DNA of 64,000 bases, taken from NCBI RefSeq assembly GCF_000829825.1, contig NZ_JXSL01000030.1:689501-753500 (forward strand), written 5' to 3'. This stretch comes from Paramagnetospirillum magnetotacticum MS-1 (GTDB taxonomy: Bacteria; Pseudomonadota; Alphaproteobacteria; Rhodospirillales; Magnetospirillaceae). Position numbers and translations under genes: made by a program. The notes under the pieces are model-generated. The model was not told the origin of the DNA and did not search any database. It saw only the letters and a program-made list of their open reading frames with translations. This document shows positions 9,004 to 16,971 of the stretch, in pieces. The first letter of the stretch is position 1. Each line of letters starts with the position of its first letter.

Positions 9004-9479
9004 TGGGCCGCAACCTCCACCAGCCGGGTGCGATAGGCTTCCAGGCGTTCGCGCATGGGACCGGGCATGGGAACCGCCTTCACCTTTTCCTGATCGGCGA
9101 CGACACAGACGAAACTGGTCTCGAAGGCCACCACGCCGTCACCCCGCGCGCCGATGGTGCGGAAATGAATGGAAGAGCCCCCCACCCTGTCCACCAGGAC
9201 CGAGATATCCACCCGGTCGCCGGGCCGAAGCGGCGATTTGATCTCCATGCCGATCTTGACGAAGGGCGTGCCGAAGCCGTGTTCCTTGTTGATGGTGTAC
9301 CAGTCATAGCCGATGACATCGGCCATGAAGACCTCCAGCGCCTCCATGGCGTATTCCAGGAAGCGGGGCGTATAGACGATGCGCGCCGCGTCGGAATCGC
9401 CGAAATGGACCCGGCGGCGGTGAATGAACACGCCGCCTTCGATGGCCTCAATCTCTTCCAGCTCAATAGGTTTCGACAT
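9000..9479 (-). CDS. Acyl-CoA thioesterase of the 4-hydroxybenzoyl-CoA thioesterase (hot-dog) family
   Basis: 159 aa from the ATG at 9479. The sequence [20 protein letters not shown] near residues 25-45 matches the catalytic helix region of 4-hydroxybenzoyl-CoA thioesterases, with the conserved Asp followed by the YxxRFLEY-type helix. In known box clusters a thioesterase is thought to release CoA from stalled or misfit aryl-CoA intermediates. Its start lies 17 bp inside the 3' end of boxA and its stop overlaps the paaG-like start by 4 bp, so translation is probably coupled to boxA. Confidence 0.85.
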   Translation of the reverse strand: MSKPIELEEIEAIEGGVFIHRRRVHFGDSDAARIVYTPRFLEYAMEALEVFMADVIGYDWYTINKEHGFGTPFVKIGMEIKSPLRPGDRVDISVLVDRVGGSSIHFRTIGARGDGVVAFETSFVCVVADQEKVKAVPMPGPMRERLEAYRTRLVEVAAQ

Positions 9480-10644
9480 GATAGCGCCCTTCTTCGCGCA
9501 TCTTGGGGCGCAGGCCCGCCCAGTCCAGGCCATGCAGACGGCAGATATCGGCGAAGGCCTCGTCGCTGCCCTGCTCCATGCCCTTCAGGCCGCAGATGAA
9601 GATGTGGGTTTGGGGCGAAGCCAGCAGGGCGGCCAGATCGTCGGCGCGCTCGCGCAGCTTGTCCTGGACGTATTGCTTGGGCTGATCCGCCACGCGCGAG
9701 AAGGCCAGATTCACGTCGATCAGGCTTTTGGGCAGCTTCATCAGCGGGCCGAAATAGGGAAGCTCCTCCGGCGTGCGCGCCCCGAAGAACAGCATCAGCT
9801 TGCCCGGCGCGTCGGCGGCATTCCTGCGGCGGCGCTCGGTGAAGGCGCGAAACGGCGCCGAGCCGGTGCCGGTGCAGATCATGATGATATTGGCGTGTGG
9901 GTCGTCGGGCATCAGGAAGGCCTGGCCGAAGGGACCGGCCACGCTTACCTCGTCGCCCTTCTTCAGGTCGCAGACATAATTGGAGCCGACGCCGCCCGCC
10001 ACCCGTTTCACCGTCAGCGCCAGATTGTTGCAGCCCGACCGCTCGCCTTCCCTGGGCGAGGCGATGGAGTAGAGGCGGATATTGTGGGCGCGGCCCTTGG
10101 CGTCAACGCCGGGCGGCACGATGCCGATGCTCTGGCCCTCGAGAAAAGGAAAGGCGTTGTGCGAGAAATCCAGCACCACATGGTGGATGTCGGATTCGGC
10201 GCCCTCGCCGGTGATGCGCATATTGCCCGCCACGCGCGCCGTCACCGGCTTGTCGCGGGAATAGAGGTTGAAATAGGGCTTGGACGCGCTGGCCGGTGGC
10301 GGCACGGATGGGCCGGTGGTGGAAGTGGCCGCGGCCAGCAGATCGCTCACCTCGCCGGGGGGCAAGGGGGCGGGCTCGGCCGGGCCGGGACCGGTCTGAC
10401 CCAGGGGCAGTTCATCCCAGCCGAACTGGTCGTCAATGCTCCAGGGCTGGTCCACCAGCAGCCAGTTGTCGATGGCTCCGGTGGGACACGGCGAGACGCA
10501 GGTGCGACAGCCGGTGCACTTGTCGAATGACACCACGTAATTGGTGCCGTCATGGGTGATGGCATCAACCGGACAGGCTTCCTCGCAGGTATTGCAGCGG
10601 ATGCAGACCACCGGGTCGATGAGATGCTGTCGCTTGAGTTCCAT
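9463..10644 (-). CDS. boxA: Benzoyl-CoA 2,3-epoxidase reductase component BoxA
   Basis: 393 aa from the ATG at 10644, which has AAAGGA 8 bases upstream; the frame is open further back into a repeat. Two ferredoxin motifs lie at the N-terminus: [12 protein letters not shown] (C14, C17, C20, C24) and [12 protein letters not shown] (C43, C46, C49, C53). A Pro/Ala-rich linker follows, then an FNR-like FAD/NADPH module with RLYSIASP (FAD), [10 protein letters not shown] (NADPH) and a C-terminal aromatic end (RYHVETY). BoxA passes electrons from NADPH to BoxB for oxygen-dependent epoxidation of benzoyl-CoA. It is separated from boxB by a REP-like repeat of about 60 bp. Confidence 0.95.
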   Translation of the reverse strand: MELKRQHLIDPVVCIRCNTCEEACPVDAITHDGTNYVVSFDKCTGCRTCVSPCPTGAIDNWLLVDQPWSIDDQFGWDELPLGQTGPGPAEPAPLPPGEVSDLLAAATSTTGPSVPPPASASKPYFNLYSRDKPVTARVAGNMRITGEGAESDIHHVVLDFSHNAFPFLEGQSIGIVPPGVDAKGRAHNIRLYSIASPREGERSGCNNLALTVKRVAGGVGSNYVCDLKKGDEVSVAGPFGQAFLMPDDPHANIIMICTGTGSAPFRAFTERRRRNAADAPGKLMLFFGARTPEELPYFGPLMKLPKSLIDVNLAFSRVADQPKQYVQDKLRERADDLAALLASPQTHIFICGLKGMEQGSDEAFADICRLHGLDWAGLRPKMREEGRYHVETY

Positions 10645-10665
10645 GGCCCGGATCCTTTGTTCTTT

Positions 10666-10725
10666 CGTCACCCCCGGGCTTGGCCCGGGGGTCCATGGAT
10701 GGCCGGGTCAAGCCCGGCCATGACG
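10666..10725. repeat. REP-like double-hairpin intergenic repeat, copy 2
   Basis: Lies between boxB and boxA. It has the same layout as 4461-4520: CGTCA, a CCCCCGGG...CCCGGGGG hairpin, the shared centre TCCATGGAT, then GGCCGGGTCAAGCCCGGCC and ATGACG. Being inside an operon, it may reduce read-through into boxA or protect the upstream boxCB message from 3' decay, changing BoxB:BoxA stoichiometry. That effect is inference. Confidence 0.8.
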
Positions 10726-10734
10726 GAACAGACG

Positions 10735-12156
10735 TTAAGCGAACCGCACGTAGTCGAAATCCACCGCCTGATTGTTGATGCCACGGGCCGGAGGCGCGAT
10801 CCAGTTGGCGAACTGGCCGGGCTTGGTCACCGCGCTGCCCATGAGCGAAAGCACATAGGCGAGATCGGATTCCGACGGCAGCCACTCGTCACGGCGACGC
10901 GCGAATTCTTCCGTGGAAATGACCTTACCGCTGGGGTCCACCGCGATATCGGAGAAGTGGCCGATGGCGCGGTTGAAGGCCAGATGGGGCAGCGTCAGCT
11001 TGAAGTCGATGCCGTGCTTGGCGATGATCTTGTTCCAGCGCTCCACGCCCTTGGCCACGTCCTCGGCCCAATCCAGACGCAGACGCTCGTTGAGCGCGTT
11101 CAAGGCCGGAACCTCGATGGCCTGGAAACCGCCGTTCACCGGATGCAGCACCGAATAGGTGGTGTTCTCCAACTGGTGATCGTCGCCGATCTTGGTTTCC
11201 TCATAGCGGCCCTTGATGCCCATATTGTACGAGGTGGCGGCATTGGTGGAGACTTCGGCGCCGTAGAGATCCGACGTCACCGAGTAGTGGAAGTTGAGGT
11301 AGCGCTGGATGGTGGGCAGGTCGATGACGCCGAATTTCCGGACATCGTCGGTGCGGTTCTCCTTCATCACCTGGCAGGCGCGCTCGATGATGCGGCCCAC
11401 GCCACTTTCCCCCACGAACATATGGTGGGCTTCCTCGGTCAGCATGAAGCGGCAGGAGCGCGACAGGGGATCGAAGCCCGATTCCGCCAGGGCGCAAAGC
11501 TGGTACTTGCCGTCGCGGTCGGTGATGAAGGTGAACATGAAGAAGGCCAGCCAATCGGCGGTCTTCTCGTTGAAGGCGCCCAGGATGCGCGGCTTGTCGG
11601 CATCGCCCGAGCGCCGGGCCAGCATCTCCTCGGCCTCTTCGCGGCCATCCTTGCCGAAATGGGCGTGCAGCAGATAGACCATCGCCCACAGATGGCGGCC
11701 TTCCTCCACATTGACCTGGAACAGGTTTCTGAGGTCGTAGAGCGACGGGCAGCACTTGCCCAACAGGCGCTGCTGCTCCACCGAGGCCGGTTCGGTATCG
11801 CCCTGGACGGTGATCAGGCGGCGCAGCATGGAGCGGTACTCGCCGGGCACTTCCTGCCAGGCGGCCTCGCCCTTATGGGCGCCGAAATTGACCTTGCGAT
11901 CCTTCTCCGGCGGCGCCAGGAAGATACCCCAGCGGTAATCCTCCATCTTCACATGGCCGAACTGGGCCCAGCCATCGGGCTCGGCGGAAATGGCGGTGCG
12001 CAGATAGATCTCGGAGGTCGACGTGCCCTCGGGGCCCATCTCCTTCCACCAGTCGATATAATGGGGCTGCCAGGATTCCAGGGCGCGCTGCAGCTTCCGG
12101 TCCTCGGACAGGTTGACGTTGTTGGGGATCTTTTCGGCGTAATTGATCGAGGACAT
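10735..12156 (-). CDS. boxB: Benzoyl-CoA 2,3-epoxidase oxygenase component BoxB
   Basis: 473 aa from the ATG at 12156. This is the class I diiron epoxidase of the aerobic CoA-dependent benzoate pathway. Likely metal-ligand helices are VNVEEGRHLW (Glu and His) and LTEEAHHMFVG (Glu, His), the ExxH pattern of diiron oxygenases. Length and the N-terminal NYAEKIPNNVNL match BoxB proteins. It inserts one oxygen atom into benzoyl-CoA to give 2,3-epoxybenzoyl-CoA, with BoxA as reductase. It starts 5 bp after boxC ends. Confidence 0.96.
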   Translation of the reverse strand: MSSINYAEKIPNNVNLSEDRKLQRALESWQPHYIDWWKEMGPEGTSTSEIYLRTAISAEPDGWAQFGHVKMEDYRWGIFLAPPEKDRKVNFGAHKGEAAWQEVPGEYRSMLRRLITVQGDTEPASVEQQRLLGKCCPSLYDLRNLFQVNVEEGRHLWAMVYLLHAHFGKDGREEAEEMLARRSGDADKPRILGAFNEKTADWLAFFMFTFITDRDGKYQLCALAESGFDPLSRSCRFMLTEEAHHMFVGESGVGRIIERACQVMKENRTDDVRKFGVIDLPTIQRYLNFHYSVTSDLYGAEVSTNAATSYNMGIKGRYEETKIGDDHQLENTTYSVLHPVNGGFQAIEVPALNALNERLRLDWAEDVAKGVERWNKIIAKHGIDFKLTLPHLAFNRAIGHFSDIAVDPSGKVISTEEFARRRDEWLPSESDLAYVLSLMGSAVTKPGQFANWIAPPARGINNQAVDFDYVRFA

Positions 12157-12161
12157 GACGG

Positions 12162-13814
12162 TTACACCCTTTCCTGATTGTAGGCGGCGCGCTTGCCGGT
12201 GCCGTAGAGCTTCAAGGCTCCGCCGTCGCCGACGGCATTGGGGCGCTGGAAGATCCAGTTCTGCCAGGCGGTCAGGCGGCCGAAGATCTTGGTTTCCATG
12301 GTTTCGGGACCGGCGAAGCGCAGATTGGCTTCCATGCCGGTCAGAGAATCGGGGGAGAAGGAGGCCCGCTCTTCGATCATCAGGCGGATCTCGTCCTCCC
12401 AATCGATGTCGTCGGGGGTTCCGGTGACCAGACCAAGCTTGGCGCATTCGCCTGCGTCCAGATCCTGGCCGATGGCGTCACGCGCCTTGCCCACGCTGTC
12501 GGGCTCGCCCAGGAAGCGGGTGGCCAGACGCGAGATGCCGTTGCCCATGGGCAGGCCGTCGAAATTGAGGCCCGAAAGCCGAATGGCGGCGGGAGGCAGG
12601 GTCGAGTCCTCGAAGGTACCGTCCAACATGAAGGAGCGGTCCACGGCGAACAGGATCTCGGCGACGAAACCGGCAAAGCAAGAACCGGGCTCCACCAGGG
12701 CGAAGAGGGTGCGGCTGGTGACGTCCAGACGCTTGAGTGTGCGCTTCCAGTAAAGAAGGACTTCCCGCACCAGCCAGTCCGAGGCGCCGAACTTTTGCAA
12801 CGCGGCGTCATAACCCATGACCAGATCGGAATCGCCTTCGGCGCGGAACACCCAGGTGGCGACGGTGGTCTCGTTGGCGCGCAGGTGCAAGATGGCGTCG
12901 TCCAACTCGCGGGCGAGCGCCAGGGGGTAGAAGTCCACGCCTTGGGCCTTGATCCCGGCCAGATCGGCGGGACAGGCGGCCTTGGGCCCCTTCAGCGTGA
13001 TATTGGCGGCCCGCGTCGAGCGGTCGAAAGTAATGTCGATGTGGGGATAGGTGACGCTGTCGGTGCCGATGACGCGCGACACCTGGGAGAGCACCACGCC
13101 CTTCTCGGAAGTGGGACGGTCGGATTTGGCGGCCAGTTCGGCGGCCTTCTTGGCCAGGGCCGCCTTGAAGGCCGAGGACGGAACCACCTCGTCCACCAGA
13201 CGCCATTCCACGGCGCGCTTGCCCTTCACGCCTTCCTCGATGGAGCAGAAGATGTCGGCCAGATCGCGGCGCACTCTTCGCTTGTCCACCACGCGGGTCA
13301 GGCCGCCGGTGCCGGGCAGCACGGCCAGCAGGGGCACTTCCGGCAGGGACACCGCCGTATTGCCGTCATCGACCATCATGATGTAGTCGGTGGCCAGAGC
13401 CAGTTCGTAGCCGCCGCCGGCGGCCGTGCCGGTCACCGCGCACAAATAGGTCTGGCGCGAATTGTCGGTGGCGTCCTCGATGGAATTGCGGGTCTCGTTG
13501 GTGAACTTGCAGAAGTTGACCTTGTGACCATGGCTGGAGACACCCAGCATCTTGATATTGGCGCCCGCGCAGAAAATCTTGGGGTTGGCGGAGGCCATGA
13601 CCACGGCGCGCACCTCGGGGTGCTCGAAGCGCAGACGCTGCACCGCGTCGTAGAGCTCGATATCAACGCCCAGATCGTAGGAATTCATCTTCAGCTCGTA
13701 GCCCGGCGCCAGCGTGGATGCCGGGTCCACATCCATGGTCAGCGTCGCCACCGGACCGTCGAAGGACAGCTTCCAGTGACGGTAGCTCTCGGGGGAGGTT
13801 TGAAAGTTGATCAT
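12162..13814 (-). CDS. boxC: 2,3-epoxybenzoyl-CoA dihydrolase BoxC
   Basis: 550 aa from the ATG at 13814, preceded by GAGGCGG. It is a long crotonase-family protein: the N-terminal half has the enoyl-hydratase core (ANPKIFCAGANIKMLG; GTAAGGGYELALATDYIMM; LPEVPLLAVLPGTGGLTR), followed by a second, diverged C-terminal crotonase-like half. BoxC opens the ring of 2,3-epoxybenzoyl-CoA with two waters, giving 3,4-didehydroadipyl-CoA semialdehyde and formate. It is the first gene of the seven-gene unit and has two TGCA-N6-TGCA boxes upstream. Formate release links it to the formate dehydrogenase genes 3-8 kb away. Confidence 0.95.
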   Translation of the reverse strand: MINFQTSPESYRHWKLSFDGPVATLTMDVDPASTLAPGYELKMNSYDLGVDIELYDAVQRLRFEHPEVRAVVMASANPKIFCAGANIKMLGVSSHGHKVNFCKFTNETRNSIEDATDNSRQTYLCAVTGTAAGGGYELALATDYIMMVDDGNTAVSLPEVPLLAVLPGTGGLTRVVDKRRVRRDLADIFCSIEEGVKGKRAVEWRLVDEVVPSSAFKAALAKKAAELAAKSDRPTSEKGVVLSQVSRVIGTDSVTYPHIDITFDRSTRAANITLKGPKAACPADLAGIKAQGVDFYPLALARELDDAILHLRANETTVATWVFRAEGDSDLVMGYDAALQKFGASDWLVREVLLYWKRTLKRLDVTSRTLFALVEPGSCFAGFVAEILFAVDRSFMLDGTFEDSTLPPAAIRLSGLNFDGLPMGNGISRLATRFLGEPDSVGKARDAIGQDLDAGECAKLGLVTGTPDDIDWEDEIRLMIEERASFSPDSLTGMEANLRFAGPETMETKIFGRLTAWQNWIFQRPNAVGDGGALKLYGTGKRAAYNQERV

Positions 13815-13844
13815 GGGCGTGCCGCCTCGGTTGGAATGACTGAA

Positions 13845-13858
13845 TGCACTATAATGCA
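13845..13858 (-). promoter_or_regulatory. Putative BoxR operator upstream of boxC (proximal)
   Basis: TGCACTATAATGCA, a near-perfect TGCA-N6-TGCA palindrome ending 31 bp before the boxC ATG. On the coding strand it contains TATAGT, which fits a -10 element. Matching boxes occur at 13917, 16902, 21175 and 22149. TGCA-containing palindromes are the type bound by the BzdR/BoxR repressors of Azoarcus, from memory. Confidence 0.75.
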
Positions 13859-13877
13859 CGTTTGGAATTATTCGCAA
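13848..13877 (-). promoter_or_regulatory. Putative sigma-70-type promoter of the boxCBA operon
   Basis: On the minus strand TTGCGA (13877-13872) is followed after 18 bp by TATAGT (13853-13848), which is buried in the proximal operator. A start near 13841 would give a 5' UTR of about 27 bases including GAGGCGG. Repressor bound at the operator would block the -10 element. Confidence 0.5.
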
Positions 13878-13916
13878 GAGCAATTTGGTATTAAAGTACC
13901 GCTTTGCCGATTCACG

Positions 13917-13930
13917 TGCATTATCGTGCA
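13917..13930 (-). promoter_or_regulatory. Putative BoxR operator upstream of boxC (distal)
   Basis: TGCATTATCGTGCA, another TGCA-N6-TGCA box, centred 72 bp upstream of the proximal box. That is close to seven helical turns, so two repressor dimers could sit on the same DNA face and cooperate or loop. Confidence 0.65.
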
Positions 13931-13956
13931 TGTGGGGAGGCGGACGCCGCCTTCAA

Positions 13957-14016
13957 CCCTCTCCCGCGCGCGGGAGAGGGAGGGACCCGGCCGTCAGACC
14001 GGGAGGGTGAGGGCCT
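13957..14016. repeat. Palindromic intergenic repeat / possible terminator downstream of boxD
   Basis: CCCTCTCCCGCG (13957-13968) is followed directly by its reverse complement CGCGGGAGAGGG (13969-13980), a perfect 24-bp palindrome. A second imperfect pair (CCCGGCC...GACCGGG) and GAGGGTGAGGGCC follow. The CCCTCTCCC...GGGAGAGGG type is a dispersed extragenic repeat in many proteobacteria. It lies just after the boxD stop and before the boxC promoter, where a terminator would be expected, but has no U-run. Confidence 0.6.
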
Positions 14017-14018
14017 TC

Positions 14019-15566
14019 TTAAAGTGCGACCACCGCCGCGCCTTGGGTCATGGCATCCAGCATGGCCCGGCTGCCCTGAACGGCGCTGCGCTGCATGTAG
14101 AAGCGCAGGCCCCTCAAGCCGCCCAGTTCCTCGCCGCCACCAGCGCGGCTTGGGCCGCCATGGGTGCAGTGGGGCATGACCACGCCATGGCCGGAATGGC
14201 TGGCGGCCACCGAACCGTCCACCACCAGGACGCGGCCATGACTGGTCGCGATGGCGGGAACGAAATCGGCCAGGAAGGCGCAATCGCCGGAAAAGACTGA
14301 GGCCGCCAGGGAACCGCCGCCCCTGCGCGCCAATTCCACCGCCTGTTCCACGCTGTCATAGGGCATCAAGGTGGCGACGGGTCCGAAGACCTCGACCTCA
14401 TGCACCGCCGTCGCCGCCAGGGGATTGTTGCACAGCAGCAACGTCGGCGGCACGAAACAACCACCATCGTCGTTGCCGCCGCCCGCCACCACCTGGGTTT
14501 CGGCCTTCAAAGTCTCCAATCCGCCCCAGGCGGCCATCGCCTGGGCGCGGCTGACCAGCGGCCCCATGCGCACGCCCTCGGTGCGGGGATCACCCATCAA
14601 AGCCTTGGCCAGAGCGGCTTTCAGCCCATCGACCACGGCGTCCATCCGGTCACGGGGAACCAGGATTCGGCGGATGGCGGTGCATTTCTGCCCCGCCTTG
14701 ACCGTCATCTCGCGCGAGACTTCCTTGATGAAGGCGGCGAACTCGGCCCCGTCCGGTTTGGCGTCCGGCCCAAGGGCGCAAAGGTTCAAGGAATCCGCCT
14801 CCACCGCGAAGCGGATATTGGCGGCGATGACATTGGGATTCGAACGCAGTTGAGCCGCCGTATCGGCCGACCCGGTAAAGGCCACCACGTCGCCCGGCTG
14901 CAGATGATCCATCAGATCACGCCCACCGCCGCACAGCAGCGATAGGGCGCCCTCGGGCAGCACGCCCGCTTCGACCACATCCTTGACCATCTCATAGGCC
15001 AGAAGGCAGGTCGCCGTTGCGGGCTTGGCCAGGAACGGCACACCGGCCAACAGGCTTACCGCCGCCTTCTCCCACAGCCCCCAGGAGGGGAAGTTGAAGG
15101 CGTTGATATGCACCGCCACACCCTGGATGGTGGTCCAGATATGGCGGCCACGAAAGGCCTCGTCCTTGGTCAGTTGGTCGTCGGTGGCCTCGGCCAGCAG
15201 ATGGGCCTCGCCCAGCTTGCGCCCGATGGAGGCGTAGTATTTCAGCGTTCCGATGCCGCCATCCACGTCCAGGGCCGCATCCAGCGCCGTATTGCCGGAA
15301 TTGGCCAGCGCGATGGAATTGTAACGCTCGCGATTCTCGGCCAGCACGCCTGCCACCGCATTGATCAGCCCGGCACGGGCGGCGAATGACAGGGCACGCA
15401 GCACCGGTCCGCCCTTGGTCCGGGCATGGGCCAGGGCTTCGGCCATGTCCAGACCGTCGCCGGAAGCGGTGGCCAGCACCTCGCCGCTCACCGGGTCCTT
15501 CAATTGCGCGCCCGAACCGGCACCATCCTGCCAACGCCCGGCCAGGTAGCTCTGCAAACGGATCAT
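14019..15566 (-). CDS. boxD: 3,4-didehydroadipyl-CoA semialdehyde dehydrogenase
   Basis: 515 aa aldehyde dehydrogenase resembling the N-terminal domain of PaaZ. Visible: NAD(P)-binding/active-site lead NAFNFPSWGLWEKAA (near 155), FTGSADTAAQLRS (near 235), the catalytic Glu region FAVEADSLN, and catalytic Cys in VKAGQKCTAIRRI (near 295). It oxidises the BoxC product semialdehyde to 3,4-didehydroadipyl-CoA, producing NADPH. It is the last gene of a three-gene unit (DUF4863, hydrolase, boxD) with a 4-bp gap to the hydrolase. In Azoarcus this enzyme is called BoxD or BoxZ; the letter here is by analogy. Confidence 0.9.
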   Translation of the reverse strand: MIRLQSYLAGRWQDGAGSGAQLKDPVSGEVLATASGDGLDMAEALAHARTKGGPVLRALSFAARAGLINAVAGVLAENRERYNSIALANSGNTALDAALDVDGGIGTLKYYASIGRKLGEAHLLAEATDDQLTKDEAFRGRHIWTTIQGVAVHINAFNFPSWGLWEKAAVSLLAGVPFLAKPATATCLLAYEMVKDVVEAGVLPEGALSLLCGGGRDLMDHLQPGDVVAFTGSADTAAQLRSNPNVIAANIRFAVEADSLNLCALGPDAKPDGAEFAAFIKEVSREMTVKAGQKCTAIRRILVPRDRMDAVVDGLKAALAKALMGDPRTEGVRMGPLVSRAQAMAAWGGLETLKAETQVVAGGGNDDGGCFVPPTLLLCNNPLAATAVHEVEVFGPVATLMPYDSVEQAVELARRGGGSLAASVFSGDCAFLADFVPAIATSHGRVLVVDGSVAASHSGHGVVMPHCTHGGPSRAGGGEELGGLRGLRFYMQRSAVQGSRAMLDAMTQGAAVVAL

Positions 15567-15570
15567 GGAG

Positions 15571-16359
15571 TCATCCTACGGATTGGACAAAGCGCGTGAT
15601 GGCGGCAAGCACCGCTTCCGGCTGGTCCTTGTGGGGGGAATGGCGGCAGGATTCGAGCAGCACCACTTCGGCGCCCGCTCCGGCCTTGGCTTTGATGGAA
15701 TCGTACTGAACGGCGCTGCCGTATTCGTCGTCACGGCCCTGGATCACCATCACCGGCACCGTGATGCCGGGCAGGAATTCCTCCAGGTTCCATTTCATGA
15801 AATCGGGATCGAGCCAGGCGCCGTTCCAGCCCCAAAAGGCGCAATCCACGTTGTCGTGATGCAGCTTCATCAGCCGCGCCCGCAGATCGCCGCTCTCATA
15901 GGCGGTCTTGGCGTCGCGGATGGAGGCGACGCAGATCTCCTCATTCATCACATGGGGTGCCAGACAGACCACGCCCTTGATATCGGGGGCAGGCGTACCC
16001 CCCGCATGGATCAAGGCGATGGACGCGCCATCGGAATGACCGATCAGCACCACTGGCCCTAAGTCCAGATGGGCCAGCAGGCGTGGCAGAACGTCCAGGC
16101 CTTCGTGATGCATGTAGGTCAGCGGCCGGGGCAGATCCACGGGGCTGGAGCGGCCATAGCCCGCGCGGGAATAGAGGAACACCCCGCATCCCGTGGCCTC
16201 GGCCACCTTATCGGGAAAATCCCGCCAGATGCCCACCGATCCCAGTCCCTCGTGCAGGAAGACCAAACTGGGCAGGCCCGGCCTGTGCGGATGGACCCAG
16301 CGGTATTCCAGGCGTTGGTCGCCCAGGTCGATCAGGCCGTGCTGATGCTCGCGCCACAT
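15571..16359 (-). CDS. Alpha/beta hydrolase of the box cluster (lactonase/thioesterase-like)
   Basis: 262 aa from the ATG at 16359. Alpha/beta hydrolase fold: oxyanion HEGLGSVGIWRDFP near 38, nucleophile elbow IGHSDGAS (Ser near 110), acid in QGRDDEYG near 215, and catalytic His in SCRHSPHKDQP near 240. Comparable hydrolases sit in other box clusters and have been suggested to open lactones or hydrolyse CoA esters formed off-pathway. Its true substrate is not evident. It starts 10 bp after the upstream DUF4863 gene and runs 4 bp from boxD. Confidence 0.85.
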   Translation of the reverse strand: MWREHQHGLIDLGDQRLEYRWVHPHRPGLPSLVFLHEGLGSVGIWRDFPDKVAEATGCGVFLYSRAGYGRSSPVDLPRPLTYMHHEGLDVLPRLLAHLDLGPVVLIGHSDGASIALIHAGGTPAPDIKGVVCLAPHVMNEEICVASIRDAKTAYESGDLRARLMKLHHDNVDCAFWGWNGAWLDPDFMKWNLEEFLPGITVPVMVIQGRDDEYGSAVQYDSIKAKAGAGAEVVLLESCRHSPHKDQPEAVLAAITRFVQSVG

Positions 16360-16369
16360 GAGCCAGCCC

Positions 16370-16840
16370 TCACTTGGGCCGCGAGAAATCGATCTGCCCG
16401 TCAGGCAGAAGATAAAGCACCAAGGCCGCGCCTTCGGTGAGCGTCGGGCGATGAACCGAATCGGGGCCATAGACCAGCCAGCCGCGCGGCGCTCCGTCGA
16501 ACTTGGCCGCTGGGTCGATGGACATGATCATGTCGATCTCGCCCAAGGGGTGGCGATGGCGCGGCCCCGCCACATCCTTCATATGGACCACATCGATGGA
16601 AAAGCCCGACAGTTCGCTGTCGGCCTCGGCGACCCGGCCATAGCGGATGCCGCCATGCTCGTTCTCGCACATCCAGCCTTCGCCGATGGCTTTGTGACAG
16701 GCCGCCTCGATGGATTTGAACAACTCGCCGTCCTCGGGGAACCGCGCGTTCAGCACCGCGCCCAAGGAGGCATCGACCGGCAGTCCGGCAATGGAAGAGG
16801 TTACCTGCGCCACCAGCGCCTTGAATGCGGACTTGGACAC
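16370..16840 (-). CDS. DUF4863 / 4-hydroxylaminobenzoate lyase (PnbB)-like small protein
   Basis: 156 aa from a GTG at 16840 (GTG TCC AAG). The central segment GPRHRHPLGEIDMIMSID with later RGWLVYGPDSVHRPT gives clustered His and Glu residues of a cupin-like metal site. It matches the DUF4863 family as I recall it, which includes PnbB, a 4-hydroxylaminobenzoate lyase. In box clusters its job is undefined; a role in clearing aromatic by-products or sensing is possible. It is the promoter-proximal gene of the boxD unit, with a TGCA-type operator 62 bp upstream and a small 5' UTR hairpin. Confidence 0.8.
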   Translation of the reverse strand: MSKSAFKALVAQVTSSIAGLPVDASLGAVLNARFPEDGELFKSIEAACHKAIGEGWMCENEHGGIRYGRVAEADSELSGFSIDVVHMKDVAGPRHRHPLGEIDMIMSIDPAAKFDGAPRGWLVYGPDSVHRPTLTEGAALVLYLLPDGQIDFSRPK

Positions 16841-16852
16841 GGCTCGATGCTC

Positions 16853-16872
16853 CCGAAACGGCGAAGTTTCGG
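16853..16872 (-). promoter_or_regulatory. 5' UTR hairpin before the DUF4863-hydrolase-boxD unit
   Basis: CCGAAAC (16853-16859) and GTTTCGG (16866-16872) are perfect 7-bp arms with a 6-base loop, ending 12 bp before the GTG start. It could alter mRNA stability or ribosome access to the weak GGGAG just downstream. It may also be incidental. Confidence 0.35.
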
Positions 16873-16901
16873 AACTATATCACCGCATTTTCCATCTTAG
16901 A

Positions 16902-16915
16902 AGCATTATAATGCA
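16902..16915 (-). promoter_or_regulatory. Putative BoxR operator upstream of the DUF4863-hydrolase-boxD unit
   Basis: AGCATTATAATGCA, one base away from TGCA-N6-TGCA and containing the perfect palindrome GCATTATAATGC. TATAAT inside it fits a -10 element on the minus strand. A second candidate -10, TGATATAGT, lies nearer the gene at about 16875-16885. No good -35 was found at 16-18 bp. Confidence 0.6.
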
Positions 16916-16932
16916 TGATCATTTTCCTCTCC

Positions 16933-16971
16933 CGTCATCCCGGCCAAAGCGTAGCGCTATCCGGGATGACG
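16933..16971. repeat. REP-like single-hairpin repeat, copy 3
   Basis: CGTCATCCCGG (16933-16943) and CCGGGATGACG (16961-16971) are perfect 11-bp inverted arms. It shares the CGTCAT/ATGACG flanks of the other two copies but has one hairpin. It overlaps the last codons of the formate dehydrogenase subunit gene and could act as its terminator. Confidence 0.65.

Noticed and set aside
12795-14300. Long open frame on the plus strand antisense to boxC and boxD
   Set aside because: It is a shadow of high-GC codon bias. The minus strand has clear BoxC and BoxD motifs, while the antisense translation is His/Gly/Gln-rich with no domain.
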